This document shows positions 46,132 to 58,153 of a stretch of 64,000 nt of DNA, one piece after another (position 1 is the stretch's first letter; the number at the start of each line of letters is the position of its first letter). The stretch comes from Cornus controversa (Eukaryota > Streptophyta > Magnoliopsida > Cornales > Cornaceae): the NCBI GenBank assembly GCA_026545225.1, contig CM048845.1, forward strand, positions 123,122,033 to 123,186,032, read 5' to 3'. Position numbers and translations under genes: made by a program. The notes under the pieces are model-generated. The model saw only the letters and a list, made by a program, of their open reading frames with translations. It did no database searches and was not told where the DNA came from.

Positions 46132-47990
46132 AGATTGATTTTGCCACCACTGTTAGAAAAGATTCACAATGTATTCCATGTTTCGATGTTGAGGAAATAT
46201 GAACCTAATCCATCACATGTCTTGAGTTGGGTAGTCATCGAGGTCGATGAGAATGTCACCTATGAGGAGAGATCGGTAAAGATTCTTGATACTAGATAGC
46301 AAGTTCTGAGGGGTAAGACCATCTTATTGGTCAAGGTTTTGTGGCATCACCATAATGTTGAGGAGGTTACTTGGGAATGAGAGCAAGAAGTTCATTCTAA
46401 GTATCCAGACTTTTTTCCTTCATGTATGATATGATTTTGGGGATGAAATCCTTTTTAAGTTGGGTAGGTTATAAGAACCGTGACCGCTTTTGTCCGTTTC
46501 TCGTCATTTTTATTTAATTGTCATATTAATACTTTAAATGATTGTTTATGTGTTTTAAATGTGAAATACATGTTTAGAGAACATATTTAAGGTTTGAAAA
46601 TTTTTTTGGAGTGTTTGACCAAAGTTGACTTTTTCGAGTCCAGTTGACCTAGAGATGCGGGCCCCGTGGGCCCAAAAAATCCTAAATCGTCAGAATGAAC
46701 CTAAATTTAGAGAGTAACTTAAATAAAATATTTTATGCGCTATCAAATCAATTTCATGTCAATCGAAGTTACAGAACCCCGAAAACAAGTCCGGGAAGGT
46801 TAAGGGAAAAGTAATGATATTATTGTAAATAAGTGTAGGTCTTTTACTATAAATTGCAAAAGAGAGCACCTAGCCCTATTCTCTTATTCCCCTAACTGAA
46901 TGGAACTATAGATATATATCTATATATAGCAACTTTTTCTTCTTCCCTTCTCCATTGATTTTGAGGGGCTTAGGTCCATAATTGAAGTTCGTCGAAGAAG
47001 AGAGAAACGGTCTATGCGTCAAGAGCTCAAGATTGATTGGCCCAGAATTAATTTCGAAGAAGGTTGAGATTTCAAGTAAAGTAAGGAATAACCTAAAACT
47101 ATAGCTATTGATGTAGGGGGTGTGTGTTGTGTCTTACATTTCAAGTTTAATTTTATGTTTTTAGCATAAAATTGATATAATAATGTTACATATAATGATA
47201 TGAGATTTCATAGGTTCATTGTTGATTTAAATTCATGATATATATTTCATTGAATTGGAAATGATTAATTAAGGTTGTTGAATGCATGAAATGCTTAGAT
47301 GTGCAAATTGAAATATATATTGTATATGTAGAATTTTGGTGAGTTTATTGGAAAGCATTACTTTAGAATTTGAATGTATACTTGTGTCATTATGAATTAT
47401 TGCATGACATGCTATAATGGATATAGGAAATGAATTAGATACAATGCATTAAGAGTTGTGAATGTATATGCAAAATGTGATATGTTTTGTGTGAGTGAGT
47501 GTGGGATTCGGAGATGGTTCATGTGAAAAGTAGACAGGGAACATATTTTTGGGGATTGTAAGGCCTTGAACTTGCGCAAGAAGGTTAGTTAACGGTTGGT
47601 TAGTAGTCCTAAAATAACTAAGAAATCAGATATGGGGCTTCGGCACATATCCGGGATGTGTGTGAGTGTGATACCAATTCTGAGAGCGTCCTTGAATTTT
47701 TAAGTTTATAATGTGACCTTATGTTGAATTATGTGAGATAATGTGACTTATGTGGATTAAGTGAAATTGTGAATAAATTTGGTTATGTCATATGTCATAG
47801 ATATGGTGATTTGTGCAATGAGCGTGTTGTGAACTTTATAAGTCTTTTTCTATATCGTGGAAAGAGAAAGACAGGAGAGACGATTGTCAAATGTATTTGA
47901 TGAGTATATCATGGAAATAAACATTGTAATTTTCTTAGAATGCATTCTTCCCTAAACTTTTCTATATCGACATGTTTCCTGAGCTCATCG
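46132..47990 (+). mobile_element. Ty3/Gypsy (Tekay/Del-type) 3' end, fossil
   Basis: 46132-46435 encodes the integrase tail and chromodomain region, with IHNVFHVSMLRKYEPNPSHV, TYEERSVKILDTR and VKVLWHHHNVEEVTWE. Next comes GATGAAATCCTTTTTAAG with a weak polypurine tract, then a presumed 3' LTR from about 46469. Its right end was not found; AT-rich LTR-like sequence continues to about 47990. The rest of the element is missing. Fossil, broken. Confidence 0.75.
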
Positions 47991-48809
47991 AATGATAGGG
48001 GCTTGGGGTTTTCAGCAATTTGGACAATGGTTCTCTCGCTACTACCACTACTTTCAACCATGGGTTAACTGGTGAAGAAGAGAGAAAATGGAAGTAGAAT
48101 CGAGAATGAAGTTGAAATGGATGAGAAAACTAACCTTGTGGAAATAAAAAAATCGCTGGAGAACTAGTAAGAAGTAGAAGATGAAGAAGAAGTGCAGATG
48201 TCAAGTTCATAAAGGAAGGAAGTGGGTAATAATGACGACAACTCCTCAAGCGCCAAGGGAAATGGGATCATGCTTACGATCAATATGGCGAATGATGAGC
48301 CGACGAAATGAGAAAACCCTTCGAGTTTCCTTTCGTACGAAATAGCTAAAAGAAAACTGGGGGCAAGTGTGGAGGAAAATCCTTCCCATACGAATTTGCC
48401 ACCTGTCCACAATAAGGGGGCTGCCACATTTACATAGAAATAAAATATTATTACTGGGTTGGGTCAACTCAAAGGATTGGGCTGTTTGATGGGACTAGAA
48501 GAGTAAACTATAAAGGCCTAACAAGCCCAAACAGAATTAGAATCCCAAAAGAAAAATGAAATAAGAAAAGAAAATACAAGTCCAATACGAAAAAGAATTC
48601 CTTGGGCTGAAATCCAAGGGAATTATGATTAAAACTCATGTATAAATAAGAGGCAACGATCTCTAAAAAGGGGGACATCTTTTTACTGAATTTTGCGAGA
48701 ATTCATCTTCTTAATTGGTAAAATTAATTTTCTTTTTGTGTGTTTTTAAGAAAATCATTGGCCGATTAAGATCAACCAATTTTTTGCATCTACAGTATTG
48801 TATTTGTTT
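47991..48809. other. Unassigned sequence between the Gypsy remnant and the gene 3 3' flank
   Basis: It carries a ~40-bp stretch at 48652-48693 (GAGGCAACGATCTCTAAAAA and onward) that also occurs at 42869-42908, next to the Copia LTR and the pseudogene. The remainder may be LTR debris ending near CATCTACAG (about 48793). No gene recognised. Confidence 0.4.
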
Positions 48810-49625
48810 GTTTTCTGAACGGTTTGTCCGTTCATAATATTTAATTACTTTTTAAGATTTTGAGTGTGTTTGATATCTAAAGAAAAAACTTTTCATAAAA
48901 TTTCACATTATATACTTGTGGTCCTCATCAACAAAAGAAACGATAACTTTATCGAGCCACCAATTCGAGCTAAATTTTGGCTTGAGAGTTTAGTGAATAA
49001 TATTTAAATCCCACGTTAATAATAAAATAAAAATGACACACTTGTTATGCCTAAATATTTTTTCCATATTCGAAGTTTTGCTTTGATTTTCACATAATTC
49101 TTCCGAGGCCCTAAGTGGTTGAAGAGAGAGTGATGCATAAAATGGTACTGAGGCCATCAAATTTTGCTGCAACCATTTATTTGTAGATTAATAATACATG
49201 CGTGGGAGGAGTTGTTAAGATGTGTAAAGGGTGGGCCAATGGAAGGAAGACTCGGACGACGTGACTTAGAAAAGTCTCTGGGCACTACCACATTATTTTT
49301 CCACCAACAAAAAAAAAAGAATTTAGATAAGGAAGAACATACACACTGCTTGTCTTTGGAACTTTAGAGCCACAAAATACATGGACCACCTCTTGCTATG
49401 AAAGTTTGGACACATAATCATATTGCCCTATCTTCACTCAAATTCACTTTTCTTTTATCAACAAATCCCTTAAATTATACTACGCTAAGATAACTTGGAG
49501 TACATTACTAGTAATACGTATAAATGATGATCACATATTATGACTACTGGACCAGCGTGATCCACACTAACTATTGCTTCACCACAATGCACACGTGTAG
49601 ATCGACAATCAATCCTTACTCACAT
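48810..49625 (-). repeat. 3' flank of gene 3, paralogous to 15480-16627
   Basis: Shares TTTTCTGAACGGTTTRTCC, GACTTAGAAAAGTCTCTGG and the sequence running up to the stop codon with 15480-16627. No gene recognised. Confidence 0.8.
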
Positions 49626-52298
49626 TCAACGCGCCTTGGGATTCATGATCTCAGAGAACACAGCACCTGAGGACACTTTATCAGATCCATCAGTCGTAAA
49701 ACTCATCCCACTTTCACTCGTCATCGCCACCCAACTGCTTGACACGTTTTCATCATCGCCACCTACCGGTCCAATCAGACGGTTGCTATCCTTTTCCTTA
49801 AATCTTACATCAGCTCCATCAATCCTCATTCCCACCTCCTCACTCACTTGCAGCTGCAATGCAAACTCTAGGGTCCACACTACTTCATTCATTGATGGCC
49901 GTTTGATTCCCTCATCATGCAAACACCTCACCGCTATTTCCACAAATCTCTTCAAACACTCCGGCTTGATCTTCTCCATCAAATGCGGATCAATGATCTG
50001 ATCAAGAGTGCCGTTCTCATAACATTTGCGGGCCCACATAGCTAAGCTCACTTGATCTCTATCCAGCGCCTTATTTAGTGGTGCCCTAGCACACAATACT
50101 TCAAGCAACACCACCCCAAAAGAGTACACATCAGACTTCTCGGTCAATTGCTGACGTCGGTAGTATTCTGGATCCAAATACCCGAAACTACCCTTCACCA
50201 CCGTGCTGATGTGGGCATTGGACACGTCCGTGGTGTTTATTTTGGATAATCCGAAATCCGAAACCTTCGCCACCCATTTATCATCCAATAAAATGTTAGT
50301 CGTCTTCACGTCGCGGTGAATGACCCTGTGCTTCGCACCTGCATGGAGGTAATGTAGTCCACGCGCAGCGCCGATGCAAATCTCGAGCCGTTGCTTCCAC
50401 GAAAGCGGGGGATTATCTGTGGCGTAGAGATGATCACAGAGGGTCCCACGTGACATGTAATCATATACAAGGATCATCTCACGTTCGTCGTTGCAGTATC
50501 CAATAAGAGACACCAGATGGAGATGACGGAGCTGAGAGAGCATCTCGATTTCTGTTTTGAACTCGTGCGCCCCTTGTTGAGACCCTTGTTTCAACCGTTT
50601 GATCGCAACCTCGGTGGCCCCACTGTCTATATACCCTTTATAGACGTCGCCAAAGCCTCCACGTCCAATGATGAAAACATCGTCCAAGTTGTTTGTTGCG
50701 GTTTTGATTTCAGTAAAAGAGAAGTGACGACACAGATCAGACGGCAGAGGTGAGCCACCCACCTTGTCCAATTTTGGTGCCACGTAGGAGATCGAACCCC
50801 ACCATGATGCTCCTCCATGACTGGAACCTGATTCCTTCCCTCTCTTCCGTTGTCGGGAAATCAAGAAACCAAGAACAGAGAGTGCGACCACACCTGAAAG
50901 AACACCGCCGACAACGGCAGCGACTAGTGTAGTTCTTCTCTTTTCCGACTTCGCCGGTTGTGGAGCATACGGTGGAAACAGTGGTGCAACTGGGTCAGGG
51001 TTGGGTCCGGCGAGATTGCCGGAATAGTCACTCATTTTGAAGACCTCTAGCCCATTCAAGATGGCGTCAGAGTAAACAGTCCTTGAGTCCGCATTAGGAT
51101 GCAGAGCTATAGACAGATTCTGTTTCTTCTCTCTTCCTGGACTCACCATCATCACTGCAAAATCTCTATAAACCGGGACATGATTTCTTCCGGCCCAAAC
51201 AATGACATCGGCTTGAGACTCGGCCGTCTGATTCGCTATGAATATACTAAATTCCCTGTCACTTGGTTTTGTCACCTCAACTTGAAACTCACAAAAGTGT
51301 AGTCTCACCAGGTACGTAAAACCCGAATCCACAGGCAAATTCCAAGTGAGATTGTACTTCTTGTTCTCTGTTTTGTTGTTTCCCATGGACCGAGCGGTCG
51401 TATATACTTTGGCCGGTGCAGTGTAGCTGGGTACATCACTGGTGAAGATAGGTTGGATAGTACTCAAGTCAACTGGAAGAGCCCCAATGTTTGAAACATA
51501 CTCGTCGTCGTTCAACCAGTGTCGGAACATGCCCGTGTCGTGCATGGGCGAAATCTCACTCCCACCAACATTCAATCGGTGTACGGTCTCAAGAGCAGTT
51601 TTGTTTTCGATACGAAATACTGAATTTTGCTCGTTGCCGATAAAAGTAACACCTTGTGTCTGGGCGGAGCTGTAATAAAGATTGGTAGGCATGGAGACAA
51701 TTTCAATTCCATTGATGAAAGCATATGCATCGGACGGAGTTGAAGACGGAGTGAAGGTGATGTTCAATGTTTGATCCTGATCTTCAATGTTTATGCAGAA
51801 TTCTTTGACTAGATAGTCGTAGCGGAGATAAGTAGCTGTTAGGGAAGCACTGAAGTTGCTGAGAAGAGTGAATTGATTGGCTTTGACGGAGAAGAAGGCT
51901 TTGGCGGGATCAAAGTTTGGGTATTGAGAAGGGTAGAAGTGCAAGCGGATGAATTTTTGGCCGCCGGTGACCAGAAATACGTAGCTGAAATCAGACAGAG
52001 ATATGCGTGCTGTCATGTAGGGAACACTGCTCACTTGGGGAGATTGTCTCTGTGCATTAGAGGCAATTGATGTCTGGTGTTTGTCTTTTAAAGTGGAGAG
52101 AGAATTTGTACCAGTGTCGGCGACCCATTTCCTGCGTTCCGGCGTGGTGTTATTGAGAGAGGAGCCGCAGTCGAGGGCGATATTTTCAGTAGGGTTGTAA
52201 GGAGCTGGTTGTGAGTCGCAGGAAATGGGGAAGAGGAGGTACAGAGTGAGAATCACTAGATTGTAGAAATATAGAATTGTCCTGCTGATGTTCTTCAT
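49626..52298 (-). CDS. FERONIA-like receptor kinase (CrRLK1L), gene 3
   Basis: Intronless, 890 aa, the copy closest to canonical FERONIA. Signal peptide (1-~28), malectin-like ectodomain (~34-430), Pro-rich linker, transmembrane helix (~457-480), kinase (~538-815). GRGGFG 545-550, Lys 567, HRD 661-663, DFG 681-683 are intact. The activation segment reads STVVKGSFGYLDPEYYRRQQ, the usual CrRLK1L form, where genes 1 and 2 have STAVKGS and YQRQQ. The C-terminal tail keeps a Ser/Asp-rich stretch (ESGMSFTTDGSDKVSSGAVF) before SEIMNPKAR; FERONIA ends in a similar VFSQIMNPKGR. Genes 1 and 2 lack that stretch. Predicted role: plasma-membrane receptor for RALF peptides and wall signals. A broken RALF-like gene lies 3.1 kb upstream on the same strand. 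Confidence 0.96.
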   Translation of the reverse strand: MKNISRTILYFYNLVILTLYLLFPISCDSQPAPYNPTENIALDCGSSLNNTTPERRKWVADTGTNSLSTLKDKHQTSIASNAQRQSPQVSSVPYMTARISLSDFSYVFLVTGGQKFIRLHFYPSQYPNFDPAKAFFSVKANQFTLLSNFSASLTATYLRYDYLVKEFCINIEDQDQTLNITFTPSSTPSDAYAFINGIEIVSMPTNLYYSSAQTQGVTFIGNEQNSVFRIENKTALETVHRLNVGGSEISPMHDTGMFRHWLNDDEYVSNIGALPVDLSTIQPIFTSDVPSYTAPAKVYTTARSMGNNKTENKKYNLTWNLPVDSGFTYLVRLHFCEFQVEVTKPSDREFSIFIANQTAESQADVIVWAGRNHVPVYRDFAVMMVSPGREKKQNLSIALHPNADSRTVYSDAILNGLEVFKMSDYSGNLAGPNPDPVAPLFPPYAPQPAKSEKRRTTLVAAVVGGVLSGVVALSVLGFLISRQRKRGKESGSSHGGASWWGSISYVAPKLDKVGGSPLPSDLCRHFSFTEIKTATNNLDDVFIIGRGGFGDVYKGYIDSGATEVAIKRLKQGSQQGAHEFKTEIEMLSQLRHLHLVSLIGYCNDEREMILVYDYMSRGTLCDHLYATDNPPLSWKQRLEICIGAARGLHYLHAGAKHRVIHRDVKTTNILLDDKWVAKVSDFGLSKINTTDVSNAHISTVVKGSFGYLDPEYYRRQQLTEKSDVYSFGVVLLEVLCARAPLNKALDRDQVSLAMWARKCYENGTLDQIIDPHLMEKIKPECLKRFVEIAVRCLHDEGIKRPSMNEVVWTLEFALQLQVSEEVGMRIDGADVRFKEKDSNRLIGPVGGDDENVSSSWVAMTSESGMSFTTDGSDKVSSGAVFSEIMNPKAR

Positions 52299-53240
52299 TG
52301 CAAGAGAGACTTAGAACACAGAAGACACAAGATGGAAAGATGTGAATGGAATTAAAGATTTGAAAAGTTTGGCTCTAAACGAAAATGGGAAAGAGAGCTA
52401 ATTTCATTTCGTAAAGAGTGTGAATCAAGTCATAGATATATACTCTTGTAAAAATATGAACTTAGGCATGCTCACAAGAAGGTTTTACTTGGTCAAAATT
52501 ATAGTTCAAGTTCTGATACTACTGAATTTAAGTAATTCCAAAATTGTGTTTTTTTTTTTGCCAAGTACATGGTGGAGATTTTATTGATGATATATATATA
52601 TATATATATAAAGTTGAAAAAAATTAGTAGCTGAAGCCATCAAATTTTGCTGCAACCATTTTTGTAGATTAATAAGACATCCCTGGGAGAAGTAGCTGTT
52701 AAGACGCGTTAAGGGTGTGGGCCAATGGAACGAAGACTCGGACGACTTGACTTAGAAAAGTCTCTGGCACTCCCACCACATTTTTTTCCACCAAAAAGAA
52801 AAGAAGAAGATTGAGACGACCACTATACATATACAATAATTGATAGCTAGCAGCCTAGCACTGTGGAAGAAGATTAGGACGTGACCACTACTACACTATT
52901 TGATAGCATTGTTTCTTTTTGAGAGAAGTAACTTTCATATTAAGCAATTGATTGACCACTAACTACCCCATGGATTCGATCTGTACATTCTTAGATTACC
53001 ACAACTCCTCAACCTATCCATCATTTATCGTCTAATTTAACTACCAACTCCAATCCTCTGCTGTCTACACAAGAGAGGAGGCTGAAAAAGTCCACGGCAG
53101 ACTACATTTTTTTGAGTATATATATATATATATAGGATCTTCTTTCTTATTCTAATAATTATACAGTTATACTACAATAAGTACGTAGTACTAGTAGATG
53201 CAGTACTAACGTACAAGCACCGATAAGTTTTTATTCTATC
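52299..53240 (-). repeat. 5' flank of gene 3, shared with gene 2 and with 62270-62700
   Basis: Includes the conserved leader, the W-box, an (AT)n run (52590-52610) and GACTTAGAAAAGTCTCTGGC near 52750. It is paralogous to 34386-35590. Confidence 0.8.
52491..52496 (-). promoter_or_regulatory. Conserved W-box upstream of gene 3
   Basis: TTGACC on the coding strand, about 195 bp upstream of the ATG, in the same block as in genes 1 and 2. Confidence 0.45.
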
Positions 53241-53690
53241 TTGTTATTTATGGAATTCCAGTGACTCTTACTTCTATTCTATGTTGTTAATCAGACAATT
53301 AAAGAAAAAAAAATTAAAAAGAAAAAGTGGAAATAGTATCTCCCAAGTACAATAATTGCAATGTAATTAATTGCAATGTAAAATAAGTAGACGCAACTTG
53401 TCATGCAGTGAATGGGGGTGGATGATAGCACTAAAAAATGTTTTAATGCGCTGTGAATGAATTTTGTCGTATACTAAAACTTCAAACTACTGCGGTCCCT
53501 TTGTCCACATCAAATGAGCTTTTCCCTTCAAAAGAGGGCAAAGGTTTTAATTTTTAAAATAATTAGATGGTTGGGCTATATGATTCCCATCAATCCCACA
53601 ACGACATATTATTAAAAAATTTAATAAAATTGATATATTTTACTGATAGTGTCATTTTTTTATTGGTTGAAATTATGTAAAAATATCTTT
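53241..53690. other. Spacer between gene 3 and RALF-A, paralogous to 63440-63660
   Basis: 53270-53440 (GAAATAGTATCTCCC, then GCAATGTAA..., GACGCAACTTGTCATGCAG) aligns with 63450-63660. No gene seen. Confidence 0.6.
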
Positions 53691-53916
53691 TTAAAGAGAA
53701 ATGTTAAACGACATAAAATTATTTCATAAATTTGTATGGTGAATGATGTGACAGGTAACGTGGAGAGTTCGTATTGGTGAAATTCGATGATAATATCATG
53801 AGACTCTGTGTATGGAGGGAATCCCACTAATACTAACTCTCCACGTTACCTATCACATTATTCATTATACAAATTCATGAAATAATTTCATGACGTGTAG
53901 CATTGCTCTTCTTTAA
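53691..53916. mobile_element. MITE with ~80-bp terminal inverted repeats
   Basis: 226 bp. The left arm starts TTAAAGAGAAATGTTAAACG and ends GGTAACGTGGAGAGTT. The right arm is its imperfect reverse complement, ending GCTCTTCTTTAA. The long hairpin and short loop mark a non-autonomous DNA transposon. Superfamily not determined. Confidence 0.85.
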
Positions 53917-55117
53917 ATAAGACAATTTGTGAGTGTGTTACTTAGCTAAAAATAATAAAACTTTTGAGATATGATATTTTTGTAAGTAGGAAGAAAAATT
54001 GTTTTTCAATTAGTTATGTTTTGAACGGAGAGAAGATACCACTAGACCACATTACAGAAAATATTTTATTGATTTCACAAATATTTGTAGTACAAATGAT
54101 ATCTCATCAATTTTTCAAAATGTTTAAAATTTCATAGGGAACAATTGAGTAATTATGTTATTTTGTAAAAAAGAAAAAAAAAAGAAAACTTTATTTTTTG
54201 TTGCCTTCACAACCTACTATGTTGTTTGGCCCTAAGCCATCACTTGATCGATGTGTATATGAATTTGGATAGACAACTAATTAAGGTGGACTATTCCAAA
54301 ATCTTTTAAATACTTGTTTTGTGTCGGCTTCAATTTAGTTCACCATATATTCCCCCACAAGATAACAATCATTGAGTCTCTCTACTTGTCTCAGAACTGC
54401 ACCGACACATTGGAAAATATAGTTTGACGGAATAGTTGAGCAAAATTGTTAGACAGGAACCTTTATATTCATCGGATGGATGGATGCATGCATGTGAGAG
54501 GTGCATATGGTGTAACCCATCACATAATGTAAAAATTTAAGTCCATCAATTCTGCTTCTTTGAGATTTTATACAAAATTGAGTTTAAGAAATCATGCAAG
54601 TTGAAATATGAACAACAGCAGTGACTGTGTAGTAGTAATGTAAAAAAAAATCAAAGGTAAAGTGTTTGTGTAATTTGTCCCTCCCAACACCATCGAGTTG
54701 TTAATGGACACTGAGTAATGACGCTTGAACCATTCTGGTGCTGAAGCGTTGTGGGTGAAACGTACGAGCAGTGATTCAAATAAATTGAGTGGAAAAATAT
54801 AACAATGGGACAACTGTACGTTCCTTTTTCTTTCTTTTATACAAATGTGGGAGTCGATGAGTTAACTTGCTGGTTACTAAATTTCAACCTCTAAATTGGT
54901 TATGTTATAATCCAATGACAGATAGAGCTACATTTCTTCACATCTTTGAGGTGAATCTTACACATGAATTCAATAGCAAATTATGCCTGTTTTCTGTTGT
55001 GAGAGGGCGACATGACATAGAACTCGTCAAAAGATCCACGTACAGTTATCTATGCATTATGTAAAATCCAAACAGCAAAAATCTAGAGAAGAAGATCGAG
55101 ACATATGTATATGTCCA
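53917..55117. other. Intergenic, no gene recognised
   Basis: AT-rich. A short open frame at 54592-54813 (minus) shows no known domain. Confidence 0.5.
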
Positions 55118-55341
55118 AAATCAATAATGTATATATAGTTGAAACTTGAACAATCATCACTAGAAACACACATAGCTTGCTTAGAAATCAATACTAATAT
55201 GCACGATTGATGCACGAGTAGAGACAAGTGATCTTATATGTTCCTTACATTTGCGGTTGATTCACTCATCTCGTTTCTAGTTATGTATATATAATTATTG
55301 CATGCTTAATTCGATCACCATACACCAAGCAAAGAGGGGTT

Positions 55342-55379
<38 letters not shown>

Positions 55380-55391
55380 GTAGTGGACTAA
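55118..55391 (-). repeat. 3' flank of RALF-A, present three times in the window
   Basis: GCTTAGAAATCAATACTAAT, GAGACAAGTGATCTTAT and GCAAAGAGGGGTTTGC recur at 61155-61436, and partly at 63700-63890. Contains an (AT)n run at 55346-55378. Confidence 0.8.
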
Positions 55392-56030
55392 TTATGGTTT
55401 GCCTGGGCGGCACCTGTCATAAGTATTGCACTTCCGACCTGATTGTAATACCTCGCTCCAACACATGGTATGATATTGTCCGCTTTGGGCTTGAGCCCGC
55501 ACGGTTTTGCTCTTGGGTTTTACCCCAAAAGGCCTCATACCATTTGAAGAGAACATACTACATATAAGCACATCCCCTTTTCCACACCCAGGCGATGTGG
55601 GATTGAGCATCCTGTACCCTGTCAGTGTGGTAGCTCAGCCCAGTGTCTATCTTCGCACCCGCCCACTCACACCCGTCCACAAGGGTTACTACACTGATTT
55701 TCCGTTTGGCAGTGGAAGACAACTTGCGTATTTAGGTCTACCACAGTCTGCGGCTGCTTTACCCGGTTTAAGAGCCTTTTTAGTGTTTCCTCGCACTGAT
55801 AGCATTGATCTGATTACAATTTCAGAATCCATTGAAAAGTAAAGCAGCTGCTGATCATCTTCCTCCATCAGGCATTCGCCAATGCTATCGTTGCAGTTCT
55901 TCTTATGTAGTGTGGTAGATCCACATACAAGTGCAAGTGCGCTCATCAGTATTACTATTACAAAAAATACTAGTGCCAATGAACACCCTTTCTTCACACA
56001 AATAAGCAACATTTCACAACTCAATTTCAA
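55392..56030 (-). pseudogene. RALF-A: RALF-like peptide gene split by a TRIM solo LTR
   Basis: From the start at 56030 the frame encodes a basic N-terminus, a hydrophobic signal segment (CSLALVFFVIVILMSALALVCG), then NCNDSIGEC, typical of RALF precursors (CNGSIxEC), an acidic propeptide, MDSEI, and the first two cysteines of the mature peptide (DCGRPKYASCLPLPNGK). A 250-bp solo LTR (55444-55693) with its CTGAT duplication follows. Beyond it, 55443-55392 encodes the last two cysteines (RKCNTYDRCRPGKP) and a stop. The spacing C-x7-C-x11-C-x5-C fits RALF closely. The RRxL processing site and YISY motif are absent, as in the divergent RALF clades. RALF peptides are secreted ligands of CrRLK1L kinases. 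The insertion puts a stop right after Lys-Ser-Val, so only a two-cysteine product could be made. Confidence 0.8.
55444..55693 (-). mobile_element. Solo LTR of the TRIM-2 family inside RALF-A
   Basis: 250 bp, the reverse complement of the TRIM-2 LTR (TGTAATACC to GGGTTACTACA on the plus strand). It is flanked by the perfect duplication CTGAT (55439-55443 and 55694-55698). Confidence 0.95.
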
Positions 56031-57671
56031 TTTCTTCGCAAAAATACTTTACTTACTCCAACAAGCCAATTCACCACTCTTTGTCTTTCAGCAATACCAG
56101 CCCTTTAGAGTAGTGTCTTTTATAATTGAATCATTAGCTTCGGATATCAAATGAATGGTCATCCTCATTCCTGGTTAGCTCCAACTGGCCGGTTTAATTA
56201 TTGGTACCATCTATGTATGTATGTTAAAGGATAGAAAATAAAGGAGGAAAAGGAAAACTCATCATAAAGTAGCAGCAACCCAATAATTATTGATGTCTAC
56301 GCCTGTCCACTGTTATATCCAATTTGAATTAAATGTATTTCTTTTATCGAATATGAATCTCCTGCAAAATTGTCTTTTCTTACCATCAGAAACTAAAATT
56401 TGTTGCTCCATCTCTTCCCATGATTATGTCACAGGATTCAGTATTTATTAATAAGATAAACTAAGAGGGAAAAAAGAGCAATGATAACATTACTTTGTTA
56501 TGGAAAAAAAAAAAAAAGTAAAGAAAAGAAATTATAGTTTTAACTTGGTTTTGAGATAATTTAGATAAAATAGAGGAATGGTTTGTTTTATTTGACACTC
56601 TAATTTAGATAAAATAAAGGAATGATTTAAATATGACAATCCAAAATAGAAACGTAGATTATTAAATTGAAACCGATAGAATATATTTTTGTAATTGATT
56701 CATTCGTCATACACCCAACAAAGAGGAGTTTGCATTATACATTAATTTGTGTGTCAATCTGTGATTTGTGGAGAGACGACTGCAATGTATTATCAGAGCA
56801 AGAGAGCATTGGTAAAAGATCAAAGGAGGAAAAATAAAACTTAAGGTGAAGTACTGAAGTACCATGTACCCAGTAATGATATGTCTATTCTGTGTCCCTT
56901 GTGATACTGACTTGATTTGAAGTTTGAAATCATCACAATTAAAAATTACCAGTAATCTCGCAATTTATGTTATGAGAGAAAGTCGGCAATCTAGAGCATT
57001 CAATTGTTCTCAAAATTAATTACAGCAATTTTACAACTTGTCAAGAAATGATTAAGTGGATAACTCAAAATTAGATTAAGGAAAATGACAGCAATTTTAC
57101 ACCCGACTCACATATCGACTGACGTGAAAAACAAACTTGGCGGGACACGTAATCTCTCAAACTCGTATACTCTCGTTCACTCTCTCACTCTATCCCCAAT
57201 TTATCAACTCTCAAACTCTCGCTGCTTTGTTCTTTTTTGTCTCTGCTCTCTCTTTCTTTCTGGTTCACTCTCACATTCCATCCCTAATTTTCTCGCATAA
57301 ATTTGTAATCCTAATTTCAATCTCATACTCTACCCCCCTGAGAAACCTAGAGCTGAAAATTCATGATCCGAAGCAATTAGGGGTAAAAAATGATCATGAT
57401 ATGAGGGGAATGAAACAAGAGCAAACCCATTTTGTTTCACATATCAAACAAAACATAAAAACAGAAAAAAAACAAAAAATCCATTAAAAAACTATAAAAT
57501 ATTAACATATGTTTTCTTGATGCTTTGGTTCTTCAAAGCAAGAGGCACAAATGTTTGTTTGTTGTATTTCCTTGTTTCGCTGGTTTTTCTTTGGGAACCC
57601 TATTCCATGGTGCATTGATGCTCTTCCTTTTGCTCTGTTTTTCTTTCGGTTATTTTGTTTTATAATGTTCT
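56031..57671. other. RALF-A 5' flank and intergenic sequence
   Basis: 56330-56400 (TGAATCTCCTGCAAAATTG..CTTTTCTTACCAT) matches 60115-60160, so part is duplicated. CATACACCCAACAAAGAGGA (56708 onward) recalls the RALF 3' flank. A CT-rich stretch at 57150-57290 looks like a leader, but no coding exon follows. Confidence 0.45.
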
Positions 57672-57674
57672 GTA

Positions 57675-58113
57675 AGAGCATCCACTGTGGGATTTTCAAA
57701 TTTGGTTCTCCAAATTTGAATTTTAGCTAGTCACCTCAACATTTTAGTCAGCTACATCATCATGTCAGGATCTCTAAATTTTAACTCCAAAACAAGTTCT
57801 CAAGATTTGAATTTTAGCCAGATACATCATAATCTCTAAATTTTGATTCCACATCAGGTTCTCCAGATTTTCACTACCCACACAATTAAATAATCTTACA
57901 TAATTAAATTAATCTAAAATTTTATGTATATACATATTTATATTAATTTTTTTAATACTTTTTTAACTTGAAAAATTCATAATTTTTTCGTTTTAAGTCA
58001 AAAAATAGCTTAAGTGGTACTCAACTTAAAGCTCTCGAAATTATCTTTTTAACAGAATTAGTTTCATCAAAAAATTCAATTTATAGTAAAAGTTATTGAC
58101 ATTTAAGTAAATG

Positions 58114-58153
<40 letters not shown>

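Noticed and set aside
48164-48467. Short minus-strand open frames between the Gypsy remnant and gene 3
   Set aside because: No recognisable domain; the surroundings look like transposon debris.
54592-54813. 73-codon minus-strand frame between gene 3 and RALF-A, considered as another secreted peptide
   Set aside because: No signal peptide at its start, no RALF cysteine pattern, and no copy in the paralogous spacer at 62.3-63.9 kb.
57085-57487. CT-rich leader-like stretch with overlapping open frames
   Set aside because: The frames are low complexity, no splice-linked exon or known domain follows, and it borders a MITE.
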